Shown piece by piece: positions 52,915 through 62,148 of a stretch of DNA of 64,000 nt (within the stretch, counting starts at the first letter, position 1; each line of letters opens with the position of its first letter). Source of the stretch: an uncultured Odoribacter sp. (GTDB lineage Bacteria; Bacteroidota; Bacteroidia; Bacteroidales; Marinifilaceae). Position numbers and translations under genes: made by a program. The stretch covers positions 62,001 to 126,000 of the forward strand of contig CAJTPD010000003.1 in the NCBI GenBank assembly GCA_910578105.1. The letters are read 5' to 3'. The notes under the pieces were generated by a model. It made no database searches and was not told the origin of the DNA. It saw only the letters and a program-made list of their open reading frames with translations.

Positions 52915-54336
52915 ATGGGCTACTCCAATTTTTTGTTTTTAAAAGAGGAACTTTCACTGATTACAGTAATGGTTATCCTTTTAATTTATGACTTGTTCGG
53001 CTCTAAGAAAAGTCTGAATTATTTTCATCCGGTAGCATGTATTTTATTTTTAATCCATACGGTAATTAATTTTTTACCCTCCGGGACAGCCGAAGCATTC
53101 GGGGGAATGTATATCTGTTCGCCAATGGGGTCTATTGTTAAAACCATACTGAACACAGGAACAATGATTATTTTGTTACAGGCCAATAATTGGGTAAATA
53201 GCGAATCCACCCTCATCCGGAGAGGAGAATTCTATCTGATTTTATTCTCTACATTGATCGGTATGTATTTTATGATTTCTGCCGGCAATTTCCTGCTATT
53301 CTTTATCGGTCTGGAAACAGCTTCCATCCCCACTGCTATTTTAGCCGCTTATGACAAATACAAACGCGAATCGGCTGAAGCCGGAGCGAAATATATCTTA
53401 TCCGCAACTTTCGCTTCCGGACTGTCTTTGTATGGAATATCCCTGATTTATGGCACCGTAGGTACCCTCTATTTCACAGATATCCCTGACGGAATCAACG
53501 GAAGTCCCTTGCAACTTATGGCTTTCGCATTCTTTATTGTCGGCTTGTTTTTTAAACTATCCCTGGTCCCTTTCCATTTATGGACTGCCGATGTTTATGA
53601 AGGAGCCCCGACAACTGTTACCTCTTATCTTTCAGTTATTTCCAAAGGCTCCGCAGCATTTGTTTTGATGACCTTACTTTTTAAAGTATTCGGTTCGTTA
53701 CTGCAAGAATGGCAAACCATCCTTTATGCAGTAATTATCGCCACCATCACCATTGCCAATTTATTTGCAATCCGCCAGCACAACCTGAAACGTTTTCTGG
53801 CTTATTCATCCGTGTCCCAGGCAGGATATATCATGTTGGGAGTCATTAGCGGCAGCGCACTGGGTATGACCTCTTTGGTTTATTATATTCTGGTTTACAT
53901 GATTTCCAATCTGGCAGCTTTCGGAGTGATTGCCATCATCGAATACCGGACAGGAAAACTCACAATCAGAGAATACAACGGACTATATTCCACCAATCCA
54001 CGGTTAAGTACAGTCATGATGCTGGCCTTATTCTCGCTGGCAGGTATTCCTCCTTTCGCCGGATTTTTCAGCAAATTTTTTATTTTTGCGGCCGCAGCAC
54101 AACAAGGCTTTTATGTATTGGTTTTCATTGCCCTGATAAATACTATCATTTCCCTTTATTATTATCTGCTGATAGTAAAGGCCATGTTTATCAACAGGAA
54201 TGAATCACCTATTGCCCCGATCCGGACAGATACCTATACCCGAATCAGCCTGATTGTCTGTACAACAGGAATCATTGCTCTGGGATTAATCAGCACAATT
54301 TACGAAAATATAGGGACATTCAGTTTCGGAGTATAA
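52915..54336 (+). CDS. nuoN: Complex I subunit NuoN
   Basis: 473 residues, third antiporter-like subunit. FFIGLETASIPTAILAAYDK, LVPFHLWTADVYEGAPTTVT and LAYSSVSQAGYIMLG, LFSLAGIPPFAGFFSKFFIF in pieces. Last gene of the operon; nuoE, F and G (the NADH-oxidising module) are absent from the operon and from the window. Confidence 0.95.
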   Translation: MGYSNFLFLKEELSLITVMVILLIYDLFGSKKSLNYFHPVACILFLIHTVINFLPSGTAEAFGGMYICSPMGSIVKTILNTGTMIILLQANNWVNSESTLIRRGEFYLILFSTLIGMYFMISAGNFLLFFIGLETASIPTAILAAYDKYKRESAEAGAKYILSATFASGLSLYGISLIYGTVGTLYFTDIPDGINGSPLQLMAFAFFIVGLFFKLSLVPFHLWTADVYEGAPTTVTSYLSVISKGSAAFVLMTLLFKVFGSLLQEWQTILYAVIIATITIANLFAIRQHNLKRFLAYSSVSQAGYIMLGVISGSALGMTSLVYYILVYMISNLAAFGVIAIIEYRTGKLTIREYNGLYSTNPRLSTVMMLALFSLAGIPPFAGFFSKFFIFAAAAQQGFYVLVFIALINTIISLYYYLLIVKAMFINRNESPIAPIRTDTYTRISLIVCTTGIIALGLISTIYENIGTFSFGV

Positions 54337-54344
54337 AATAAAAC

Positions 54345-54387
54345 AAAAGGAAGTCAAAAGTTATATTCCGACTTTTGGCCTCCTTTC
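54345..54387. terminator. Terminator after nuo operon
   Basis: AAAGGA-TCAAAAGT pairs with ACTTTTG-TCCTTT, flanked by A- and T-rich ends; serves both nuoN and the convergent hydrolase gene. Confidence 0.7.
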
Positions 54388-54401
54388 TCTGTTTTTTTAT
54401 A

Positions 54402-55565
54402 TTATTGCAATATACGGAAAGCTATATTCAGATATTCGTCCATATCTATGGTCTTTTCTCTTTTATATTCATCACTTCGTTCATGCCCTAAACGAACAAC
54501 AATAGCATTCTTTTCAGGAATAATAAAAACATATTGTCCGCCTAATCCCCGGAATGCCGGAAACTGCATGCCCCGGTAATGCATAATCCAAATCTGGAAA
54601 CCATAATAATCCAACGCCCCGTCGCCAAATTCATTCACCAGGTAAGTGGCCGGGGTTATGGCCTCCTGAAGATAGCTTTCAGAAACAATCTGCTTTCCGT
54701 TCCAATTTCCACGGTTTATAATCAACCGGCCCAGGTGTGCCAAATCCCGCGCAGTAGTATTAAAACAGCAATAAGCCTTCTCATCCCCTCCTTGCCGGTC
54801 AAGATTCCACAAGGCATCATTACAGATTTCCATAGGTTGCCAGAGTTTCCGGGCAGCATAATCACTGATTGTCATAGCTTCCCCTTCCCGGCCTCCTTTA
54901 GCCAAGGCAGCTTCCAGTACAAACGAAAGCAACTGTGTATCCCCGCTTTTATAGGAATATCTCTTGCCAGGTTCTTCCTCTACTCTCAGAGACATAATCA
55001 AATGCCGGATATCCTCTCCATAATAAGCCTCAGTTGTTTTGGAAAAAAGCGAAGTATATGCCTCATCCCAATTCAATCCCGAACTCATAGTCAAAAGGTT
55101 ACGGATAGTTATTTTTTCACCATCCCGAAACTCCGGCAAATATTTACTAACTTTATCATCCAGAGTTTCAATATATCCCTCATCATGGGCTATCCCGACC
55201 AAAAGTCCCACAATACTCTTGGTTGCCGAAAAAATATTAGACAAAGTCTGAGGCGTCCATCCCTCCCGGTATTCTTCATACAAAACACTATCTTGCTGAA
55301 TAACCAGATATGCAACAGTGCCGAACTTCTTCAAATAAGCATTCTCTTCCGGAGTCATCTCATAAGTATTGAATCTCCGGGACAAAGAAAAATCCCAGCA
55401 AGAATCAGCTTTTACCACCGCATTAGAAGGAAACAAATAGGTATCTGTGATATCCGGATACCAGTGAATCAATGCCTTCCGCACATAGGTTGGCATACAC
55501 AAAAAAAACAAAGCTGTTAACGCCAGCAGCGCAGAACTGACTTGTATCCACCTTTTTTTCATCAA
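54402..55565 (-). CDS. Beta-lactamase-fold serine hydrolase
   Basis: 387 residues with an N-terminal hydrophobic anchor/signal (SALLALTALFFLCMPTY). Class C beta-lactamase/EstB fold: S-x-x-K at Ser113-Lys116 (SATK), YSY in KRYSYKSGDT as the tyrosine motif, and a C-terminal LGHERS that could replace the usual K/H-T-G. Likely an envelope esterase or D-Ala peptidase-like enzyme, not a resistance determinant. 19 bases after coaD on the same strand. Confidence 0.82.
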   Translation of the reverse strand: MMKKRWIQVSSALLALTALFFLCMPTYVRKALIHWYPDITDTYLFPSNAVVKADSCWDFSLSRRFNTYEMTPEENAYLKKFGTVAYLVIQQDSVLYEEYREGWTPQTLSNIFSATKSIVGLLVGIAHDEGYIETLDDKVSKYLPEFRDGEKITIRNLLTMSSGLNWDEAYTSLFSKTTEAYYGEDIRHLIMSLRVEEEPGKRYSYKSGDTQLLSFVLEAALAKGGREGEAMTISDYAARKLWQPMEICNDALWNLDRQGGDEKAYCCFNTTARDLAHLGRLIINRGNWNGKQIVSESYLQEAITPATYLVNEFGDGALDYYGFQIWIMHYRGMQFPAFRGLGGQYVFIIPEKNAIVVRLGHERSDEYKREKTIDMDEYLNIAFRILQ

Positions 55566-55584
55566 ATCTCAAATTACAAAACTT

Positions 55585-56073
55585 TCATTGTTCTTCTTCA
55601 CAACGCCGGAGATCCTCTGTCGTTAAACGTTCCGGTAAAAATTTAGTGACATCGCCACCATTCATATAAATATTACGCACGATTGTCGAACTGACAAAAG
55701 TGTGAACCGTAGAAGTTAAAATAAACACAGTCTCTATCTGGGCATCCATTGCCCGGTTAGCCTGGCCGACAGCCCGTTCGTACTCAAAATCTGCAGCAGT
55801 CCGCAAACCCCGGATAATGATATGCGCATTTACTTTCTCACAGAAATCCACTGTCAGACCAAAATAAGGCTCAACGCTTACCCGGTCAGTATCCTGAAAA
55901 GCTTTTCTAATCAACTTTATACGGCATTCCGTATTCAAAAATTCTTTCTTCACCGGATTAACACCCACTGCAATTATGATTCTGTCAAACAATTTCAAAC
56001 CACGTCTGACAATTTCCTCATGTCCTATCGTAAAAGGATCAAATGACCCCGGGAACACTGCAATTCTTTCCAT
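55585..56073 (-). CDS. coaD: Phosphopantetheine adenylyltransferase
   Basis: Fourth step of coenzyme A synthesis. About 162 residues from the ATG at 56073 (MERIAVFPGSFDP); the frame extends to 56184 but the family starts here. Nucleotidyltransferase motif FPGSFDPFTIGHEEIVRRG (T-x-G-H), RGLRTAADFEYE, and the ISSTxxR-like VSSTIVRN. A TATGTTTG box at 56158-56165 supports the shorter start. Confidence 0.95.
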   Translation of the reverse strand: MERIAVFPGSFDPFTIGHEEIVRRGLKLFDRIIIAVGVNPVKKEFLNTECRIKLIRKAFQDTDRVSVEPYFGLTVDFCEKVNAHIIIRGLRTAADFEYERAVGQANRAMDAQIETVFILTSTVHTFVSSTIVRNIYMNGGDVTKFLPERLTTEDLRRCEEEQ

Positions 56074-56157
56074 AATTATGTTCTGTCGAAACTGAAAATA
56101 AACACTAAAAACAAAACTACTCAAAAACGCTTTTATCTGGCTCTTTGATATTATTTG

Positions 56158-56165
56158 CAAACATA
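56158..56165 (-). promoter_or_regulatory. Promoter -7 box of coaD-hydrolase
   Basis: TATGTTTG on the minus strand, about 80 bases of leader to coaD. Confidence 0.45.
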
Positions 56166-56312
56166 GCGAAACAAACCTTATCATTAAAAGAAAACCCCAA
56201 AAATCTTGTCGTCCGGTTACAAATTAAAAGTAAACTTCATTTCCTGAAAACAATTAATGATTTTTTTCCATAATTTGTTACAATTTTATTAGAACATATC
56301 ATTTTAATTTAA

Positions 56313-56320
56313 TAAGTTTG
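56313..56320 (+). promoter_or_regulatory. Promoter -7 box of carboxyltransferase gene
   Basis: TAAGTTTG, about 34 bases of leader to the ATG at 56358. Confidence 0.5.
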
Positions 56321-56357
56321 TACATATCAAAATCACAAAAAAACAAACACTATAGCT

Positions 56358-58208
56358 ATGGCACAAAAACTTTTAATCAGAGACCTTACCCTCAGAGACG
56401 GCCAGCAATCTTCATTTGCAACGCGAATGACTCAGCAACAGATTGACAGAGTATTACCTTACTACAAAAACGCCAATTTCTATGCAATGGAAGTCTGGGG
56501 AGGAGCTGTTCCCGACTCAGTAATGCGTTATCTGAATGAAAATCCCTGGGACAGACTGGAAAAAATCAAAGCAGCAGTCGGAAATGTTTCTAAACTAACT
56601 GCTCTATCCAGAGGTCGGAATTTGTTTGGCTATGCTCCTTATACAGATGAAATCATTGAAGGTTTCTGCCGGAATTCTATTGAATCCGGACTTGGCATCA
56701 TGCGCATATTTGATGCACTGAATGATGTCAACAACGTAAAATCAACCATCAAATACGTAAAAAAATACAATGGAATTGCAGACTGTGCCGTTTGCTATAC
56801 CATTGACCCGAAATATCCGAAACTCAGTTTTATAGATAAACTGAAAGGAAAGAAAAACCCGGCACCTGTTTTCACAAACGAATATTTTCTGGACAAAGCA
56901 AAACAAATGGCTGCTCTCGGAGCCGACATGGTTACCATAAAAGACATGAGCGGCCTGATTCAGCCGTCCCGAATTGCAGAATTAATTCCGTTATTCAAAC
57001 AACACCTGTCTATTCCCGTAGATTTTCATACGCACTGTACACCAGGTTATGGTTTAGGTGCTGTCCTGATGGCTATCATCAAAGGAGTTGACATCGTCGA
57101 CACCAACATCTGGAACTTTGCCGGAGGTACCGGAGCACCGGCCATTGAATTAATCTACATCTTCTGTAAAAAATTAGGAATAGAATTGGATATTAACATG
57201 GAGGCAGTTGCTCAAATCAACACAGAACTTTACAACATCCGTAAAGAACTGGAAGCATTTGATGCCAGCAAACAATTCCCGAATCCTTTCAACCCGGTAA
57301 CAGATACTCTGCCAGACCATATCGACAAAGAATTCGACAAAGCAATTGAAGCTGCCAAAGCAAATAATGAAGAAGCGTTATTAAATGCCTGTCACGCAAT
57401 TGAGGCCTATTTCAATTTTCCAAAACCCAACGAATTGGTGAAAAAAGCAGAAGTACCGGGAGGTATGTATAGCAACATGGTGGCACAGTTAAAACAATTG
57501 AATTCCATGGATATTCTGGAAAAAGCGATGGAATTGATTCCGACAGTACGCCTGGCTGCAGGTTTGCCTCCATTGGTAACCCCCACCAGTCAAATTGTGG
57601 GAGCACAAGCTGTAAACTGTGCATTGGACCTCAAAGCCGGCAAACCGATGTATAGCAACGTATCCAATCAATTTGTGAATCTGGTAAAAGGAGAATACGG
57701 AAAAACTCCGGTTCCGGTAAATCCTGAATTCCGTTTGAAAATTGCCGGCACACGCGAGGAAATTCCTTATGATACAAGCAAATATCAGATGCAGCCCAAC
57801 CCTGAATTACCAGAGGCAGGAGGAGTAAAATTAGCAGCAAATGAAAAAGAAGTATTATTGCTTGAATTATTTCCGCAGGTAGCTAAAAATTTCCTTACCC
57901 ACCAGAAAGTGGAAGCATATCAGGCTCAGCATAAAGAAGAACCGCAGACAGAACAAAAGATAGCAGAAGAAAAGAAAGAGGATCCAATCACAGGAAAAAC
58001 AGTAAAAGCCCCGATGCCGGGAAGTATCCTGAGATTTACAGTAAAACCTGGAGATTCTGTCACTAAAGGACAGACTGTTGTTATTCTGGAAGCCATGAAA
58101 ATGGAAAACAGCATTGCTTCCGATTATACAGGAACTGTGAAACGCCTGCTGGTAAACGAAGGAACAACTGTTCAGGCAGATGCACCTATCATCGAAATTG
58201 AAGCATAA
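56358..58208 (+). CDS. Oxaloacetate decarboxylase alpha / pyruvate carboxylase B-type protein
   Basis: 616 residues. HMGL-like carboxyltransferase barrel first: RDLTLRDGQQSSFATRM (metal/substrate loop), ALGADMVTIKDMSG (the catalytic lysine), DFHTHCTPGYGLG; then the PYC_OADA domain; then a proline/glutamate-rich linker (about 530-550) and a biotinyl domain with EAMKMEN, where the lysine carries biotin. It exchanges CO2 between oxaloacetate and carboxybiotin. No beta or gamma membrane subunit (oadB/G) is adjacent, so whether it powers a sodium pump or works with a separate carboxylase cannot be told. Confidence 0.9.
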   Translation: MAQKLLIRDLTLRDGQQSSFATRMTQQQIDRVLPYYKNANFYAMEVWGGAVPDSVMRYLNENPWDRLEKIKAAVGNVSKLTALSRGRNLFGYAPYTDEIIEGFCRNSIESGLGIMRIFDALNDVNNVKSTIKYVKKYNGIADCAVCYTIDPKYPKLSFIDKLKGKKNPAPVFTNEYFLDKAKQMAALGADMVTIKDMSGLIQPSRIAELIPLFKQHLSIPVDFHTHCTPGYGLGAVLMAIIKGVDIVDTNIWNFAGGTGAPAIELIYIFCKKLGIELDINMEAVAQINTELYNIRKELEAFDASKQFPNPFNPVTDTLPDHIDKEFDKAIEAAKANNEEALLNACHAIEAYFNFPKPNELVKKAEVPGGMYSNMVAQLKQLNSMDILEKAMELIPTVRLAAGLPPLVTPTSQIVGAQAVNCALDLKAGKPMYSNVSNQFVNLVKGEYGKTPVPVNPEFRLKIAGTREEIPYDTSKYQMQPNPELPEAGGVKLAANEKEVLLLELFPQVAKNFLTHQKVEAYQAQHKEEPQTEQKIAEEKKEDPITGKTVKAPMPGSILRFTVKPGDSVTKGQTVVILEAMKMENSIASDYTGTVKRLLVNEGTTVQADAPIIEIEA

Positions 58209-58223
58209 TCACATAACATCTCA

Positions 58224-58268
58224 AAATACCCCTGAAAGTTTTTTATTAAACTGTCAGGGGTATTTTTA
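58224..58268 (+). terminator. Terminator after carboxyltransferase gene
   Basis: AAAATACCCCTGA pairs with TCAGGGGTATTTT around a 19-base loop, then T-run; probably bidirectional. Confidence 0.8.
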
Positions 58269-58314
58269 TCAATCAAAACTCGGAAAGTTTTTTATCAAAC
58301 TTCCGCAGACCATT

Positions 58315-58728
58315 TTATAACTTATCTTTCCGGATAACAGGAAATCTGATTTTTTCATCACTTTCTGCCAGAACGGCATCCAAATCCTCCCCTTCTTGCA
58401 AACAAAGATTAATGTTATTAATGCGGGCAAACTGATGACCACTCCGAAAATCCTCATACCGTTCATCCAGTAATTCGTCAAAACGTTTTGTTCTTTCTTC
58501 CTTAGTCATATCTTCCCATTCACTTTCTCCTTCTTGTAAAATATCCAGAATAAATTCTGCAGCCCAACTTCCCAATTCTTTTTCTTTATTCCATTCCGGT
58601 TCGTAACGTTCCAACGCTGAAAAAAGTTCTTGCAGATAAACTGTATCATCCCAATCCCGATAGACCTGAATCACATCTTCCTGACCAGCATAAGCAGTAG
58701 CCAATTTTTCCAATTCAATTTCATCCAT
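58315..58728 (-). CDS. Hypothetical acidic helical protein
   Basis: 137 residues, not recognised. Strongly acidic and helical (LQELFSALERYEPEWNKEKELG, EWEDMTKEERTKRFDELLDERYEDF in pieces), no signal or membrane segment. Convergent with the carboxyltransferase gene. The long frame with consistent composition suggests a real gene. Confidence 0.5.
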   Translation of the reverse strand: MDEIELEKLATAYAGQEDVIQVYRDWDDTVYLQELFSALERYEPEWNKEKELGSWAAEFILDILQEGESEWEDMTKEERTKRFDELLDERYEDFRSGHQFARINNINLCLQEGEDLDAVLAESDEKIRFPVIRKDKL

Positions 58729-58888
58729 ATGCTTGTTTCTGTATAATCAATAAATTACTGCAATCCAAAAATAATCAAAAAAATAAGATGGACAGGATTA
58801 CGGATAAAAAATCTTTAACAACCTTCCAGAATAATCAAACGTAGTAAATTATAAGTATTTACTATTAAAACAGTCAGATTTTTTATTT

Positions 58889-58896
58889 TAATTTTG
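58889..58896 (+). promoter_or_regulatory. Promoter -7 box of the HEPN gene
   Basis: TAATTTTG, 18 bases before the ATG at 58914. Confidence 0.5.
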
Positions 58897-58913
58897 CATA
58901 AAATTATTCATTT

Positions 58914-59717
58914 ATGGAACAGCATATTTTGACACCAGTAGTAATCGAATGTATTGCCAATGTCTTGGGCGATACATCAGAAGGTCTGACTGGATCGGAG
59001 ATACATAAATGCCTTATTCAATCAGGTATTGAAGATGTTGACCCTACAAACACAAAACGATATCGACTTTACAATGCTTTTGCTAAAGCATGTAATGAAT
59101 CAAAATGTTCAAATTGCGTTTTTACGTTTATTTCCGTGGCGCTTGCCCCAGAACGTTTTGTGTCTGAAAAGGAACGTTTTGAATCATTGAGAGATAAAAT
59201 AAATCAGCAGCTTGCTTTTTGCGGCTACAAATATAATGAAGATGGCAAATTTTCTAAGACCCAAAAGGCAAGTAGAATTACAGATGTAGAAATAAAAGCT
59301 AATAATCTAAAAGTTGAAGTAGAAAAGCGTAAAGCTCACTCTGAAATATTAAATTATTGTAAGGCGGAACTTCTGCAAAACAACTATTTTCATGCTGTTT
59401 TTGAAGCAAATAAGGGATTATTCCAAAGAATAAGAGATTTGTCGGGCTCGAAGGAAGATGGAAATAAACTTATCGAACAGGTATTTAGTAGTAACCCCGT
59501 ATTGATTATCAATAGTTTTATTTCTAAATCCGAGAAGGATGAACATTCTGGCTTCGCAAATTTGTTAAAGGGATTGTGTGGTATGTTCAGAAATCCTGAA
59601 GCACACGAGCCTAAAGTCTTATGGAATATAGAAGAACAAGATGCTTTGGAAATATTGGGAATAATATCCTATTGTCATAGGCGATTAGATAATGCTCAAC
59701 GGATTAGGTTAATTTGA
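58914..59717 (+). CDS. TIGR02391 (Ymh) family protein, HEPN-like
   Basis: 267 residues. An N-terminal ATP-cone-like or winged part (EHILTPVVIECIANVLGD) and a C-terminal helical domain (about 145-267) with LLQNNYFHAVFEANKGLFQRIRD and GMFRNPEAHEP, which has the R-x4-H motif (Arg226-His231) of HEPN ribonucleases. Members of this family occur in defence and abortive-infection contexts. Codon use and A/T-rich style differ from the nuo genes. It leads a three-gene unit with HsdS and a PDDEXK nuclease. Confidence 0.7.
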   Translation: MEQHILTPVVIECIANVLGDTSEGLTGSEIHKCLIQSGIEDVDPTNTKRYRLYNAFAKACNESKCSNCVFTFISVALAPERFVSEKERFESLRDKINQQLAFCGYKYNEDGKFSKTQKASRITDVEIKANNLKVEVEKRKAHSEILNYCKAELLQNNYFHAVFEANKGLFQRIRDLSGSKEDGNKLIEQVFSSNPVLIINSFISKSEKDEHSGFANLLKGLCGMFRNPEAHEPKVLWNIEEQDALEILGIISYCHRRLDNAQRIRLI

Positions 59718-59764
59718 TGCTCAAGTGCTATATGTAGAACGAATGTATCGTAAATGTTTGTATT

Positions 59765-61006
59765 ATGGAATTAAAGAAAATACATATATCAGATATTGGT
59801 AAAATTGTTACGGGAAAAACACCAAGGACATCAGTTGCGGAGAACTATGATGGATATATACCTTTCTTGACCCCCTCAGACGACCTCTCTCATAAGTCTG
59901 CCCCTAAAACGACTAAGACACTTACAGAACAAGGACTAAATGAAGTAAGAAATTGTTTACTTCCGTCACGTTCTATATGTGTGAGTTGTATAGGCTCTGA
60001 TTTGGGAAAGGTGGTAATGACCAAAGAACCGACTGTTACGAATCAGCAATTTAACTCAATTATTCCCAATAAAAACTTCAATGCGGATTTTGTTTATTAT
60101 TTTATGACATTGGTTGGTAGAGAGTTGAATTATCTTAGCAAAACTTCTACTGCTGTGCCTATCATTAACAAGAGTTCGTTCTCAAATTATGAAATTGAAG
60201 TTCCTGATTTGGAAACTCAAAATAGGATAGCCTCTATTCTTTCCTCCATAGACTCGAAAATCGAGCTGAACCGCCGTATAAATGATAATTTAGAGCAGCA
60301 GGCGCAGGCGTTGTTCAAGTCGTGGTTCGTAGACTTCGAGCCATTCAGAGGCGGTGAATTTGTAGATTCAGCTCTCGGTAGTACCCCCAAAGAGTTACCA
60401 ATAGTTTACATCGAAGATATACCTCACAATATAGAAAGTGGAAAAAGACCCAAAGGTGGTGCAACCTTTGAAGGCGTTCCAAGCATTGGGGCGGAAAATA
60501 TCAAAGGATTGGGGTATTATGACTATTCTAAGACAAAGTACATTCCAAAAGAATATGCTCAAACTATAAAAAAGGGAAAGATAAATGGATATGAGCTATT
60601 GATTTACAAAGACGGAGGCAAACCGGGATATTTTATTCCAAATTTCTCTATCTTTGGAGAAGGATTTCCTTTCAACGAAATGTATATCAATGAGCATGTC
60701 TTCATCTTGGACTTAATGGATAACGCTTATAATGCGTTTGCATATTTTTATATGCGTACACCATACATTATGAACCAATTAAATTCAATTGGAGGAAAGG
60801 CTGCAATCCCCGGTATAAATACAAAAGATATTGAGTGTCTTCCAATATACTCAAATGAAAGTCCGTATGTAAAAAGGTATGGAGACATAGTTCTTCCTTT
60901 TATCAAAACGATACTTTCTAACAGTCTTGAAAATGCAAGGTTGGCAAAGATGCGTGACACGCTTCTCCCACAGCTAATGTCTGGTGAACTAAAAATTAGT
61001 GAATAA
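59765..61006 (+). CDS. hsdS: Type I restriction specificity subunit HsdS, orphan
   Basis: 413 residues with the standard plan: target-recognition domain 1 (TGKTPRTSVAENYDGYIPFL), central conserved helix (QNRIASILSSIDSKIELNRRI), recognition domain 2 (NIESGKRPKGGATFEG, VPSIGAENIKGLGYYDY) and C-terminal conserved helix (LAKMRDTLLPQLMSGELK). It specifies the two halves of a bipartite DNA site. It appears full length, yet no methyltransferase (HsdM) or motor (HsdR) is within the window. 16 bases before the DUF1016 gene. Confidence 0.88.
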   Translation: MELKKIHISDIGKIVTGKTPRTSVAENYDGYIPFLTPSDDLSHKSAPKTTKTLTEQGLNEVRNCLLPSRSICVSCIGSDLGKVVMTKEPTVTNQQFNSIIPNKNFNADFVYYFMTLVGRELNYLSKTSTAVPIINKSSFSNYEIEVPDLETQNRIASILSSIDSKIELNRRINDNLEQQAQALFKSWFVDFEPFRGGEFVDSALGSTPKELPIVYIEDIPHNIESGKRPKGGATFEGVPSIGAENIKGLGYYDYSKTKYIPKEYAQTIKKGKINGYELLIYKDGGKPGYFIPNFSIFGEGFPFNEMYINEHVFILDLMDNAYNAFAYFYMRTPYIMNQLNSIGGKAAIPGINTKDIECLPIYSNESPYVKRYGDIVLPFIKTILSNSLENARLAKMRDTLLPQLMSGELKISE

Positions 61007-61021
61007 AAACGGAGAAATAAA

Positions 61022-62122
61022 ATGGTTAAATCTATCGGCATATTAGATAAGGATTACACTTTATGGGTTAAAGAGCTTGTAAAGCGTTATCGTGGCAGCC
61101 AAATCAAGGCGGCTATAAAAGTGAATAGAGAATTGCTTCGCTATTATTGGGAACTCGGTAAAGATATTGAAGAAAAGCAAGCAGATAACAAGTATGGCAG
61201 TAAGTTTTACGCTACATTAAGCCGTGACTTGCGCCATGAAATGCCTGATGTGGAAGGATTATCTGAAACATCAATCCGTTACGCAAAACGTTTCTATACT
61301 CTTTATAAACAACAGATTGCAATTCTTCCACAAATTGTGGAAGAATCTGAGAAAGAAAATCTTCCACAGCTTGTGGAAAGATTATATTCTGATTTATTCT
61401 CTATTCCTTGGGGACATCATCGTTATATCATAGACAAATGTTCGACTGATTCAGACAAGGCTTTGTTCTATGTCCGCCAAACATTAGAGAATGGATGGAG
61501 CAGGGATATATTACTCAATGTATTAGGCAAAAATCTGTATGAGCGCAGCGGAAAGGCTCTCACAAATTTCAAGAGTACGCTCCCTGATGTGGATAGCGAT
61601 TTGGCGCAGGAACTAACACGCGACCCCTACGATTTCTCATTCACGGGATTACGAGGAAAATATAATGAACGACTACTAAAAGATACATTGCTCACCAATA
61701 TCACAAACTTTCTGTTGGAACTTGGCACAGGTTTCGCCTATGTAGGCAAAGAATATCGCTTGCAAATAGCAGAGAAAGAGAAGTTTATAGACTTGCTTTT
61801 CTACAATCTTAAATTGTCTTGCTATGTGGTAGTAGAGGTAAAAATCGGAGAGTTTGACTTTGCTGATGCCGGTCAATTAGGCGGTTATGTTGTTGCTTGC
61901 AATCATCTTCTTCGCAAGGAGGGGCGCGATAATCCGACAATAGGATTACTCATTTGCAAGCAGAAAAGCAATACGTTGGCTCAATATGCGTTAGAATCAA
62001 GTAGTCAGCCTCTCGGAATATCCGAATATGAGCTTGAAAAACTCTATCCTGAAAAGGTTGAAGGAACAATGCCATCAATCAAAGAGATAGAAGCCACATT
62101 AGATGGTCAAACAAACAGCTAA
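61022..62122 (+). CDS. DUF1016 / PDDEXK nuclease (YhcG-like)
   Basis: 366 residues. N-terminal helical DUF1016_N (YTLWVKELVKRYRGSQIKAAI, NRELLRYYWELGKDIEEKQ, LSRDLRHEMPDVEGLSETSI) and C-terminal nuclease domain with KEYRLQIAEKEKFIDLLFYNL and VVVEVKIGEFDFADAGQL: an acidic residue in FIDLLFY plus E-V-K, the PDDEXK core. Family members often sit beside type I RM loci and may be nickases or immunity nucleases. Last gene of the cassette; 26 bases before the nhaP2-like gene. Confidence 0.85.
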   Translation: MVKSIGILDKDYTLWVKELVKRYRGSQIKAAIKVNRELLRYYWELGKDIEEKQADNKYGSKFYATLSRDLRHEMPDVEGLSETSIRYAKRFYTLYKQQIAILPQIVEESEKENLPQLVERLYSDLFSIPWGHHRYIIDKCSTDSDKALFYVRQTLENGWSRDILLNVLGKNLYERSGKALTNFKSTLPDVDSDLAQELTRDPYDFSFTGLRGKYNERLLKDTLLTNITNFLLELGTGFAYVGKEYRLQIAEKEKFIDLLFYNLKLSCYVVVEVKIGEFDFADAGQLGGYVVACNHLLRKEGRDNPTIGLLICKQKSNTLAQYALESSSQPLGISEYELEKLYPEKVEGTMPSIKEIEATLDGQTNS

Positions 62123-62148
62123 ATTATTCATTTCTCATTCGGACCATT

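Noticed and set aside
54402..55565. Serine hydrolase as a beta-lactam resistance gene
   Set aside because: It has S-x-x-K but an altered third motif and belongs to the broad esterase/EstB-like group; no evidence for resistance.
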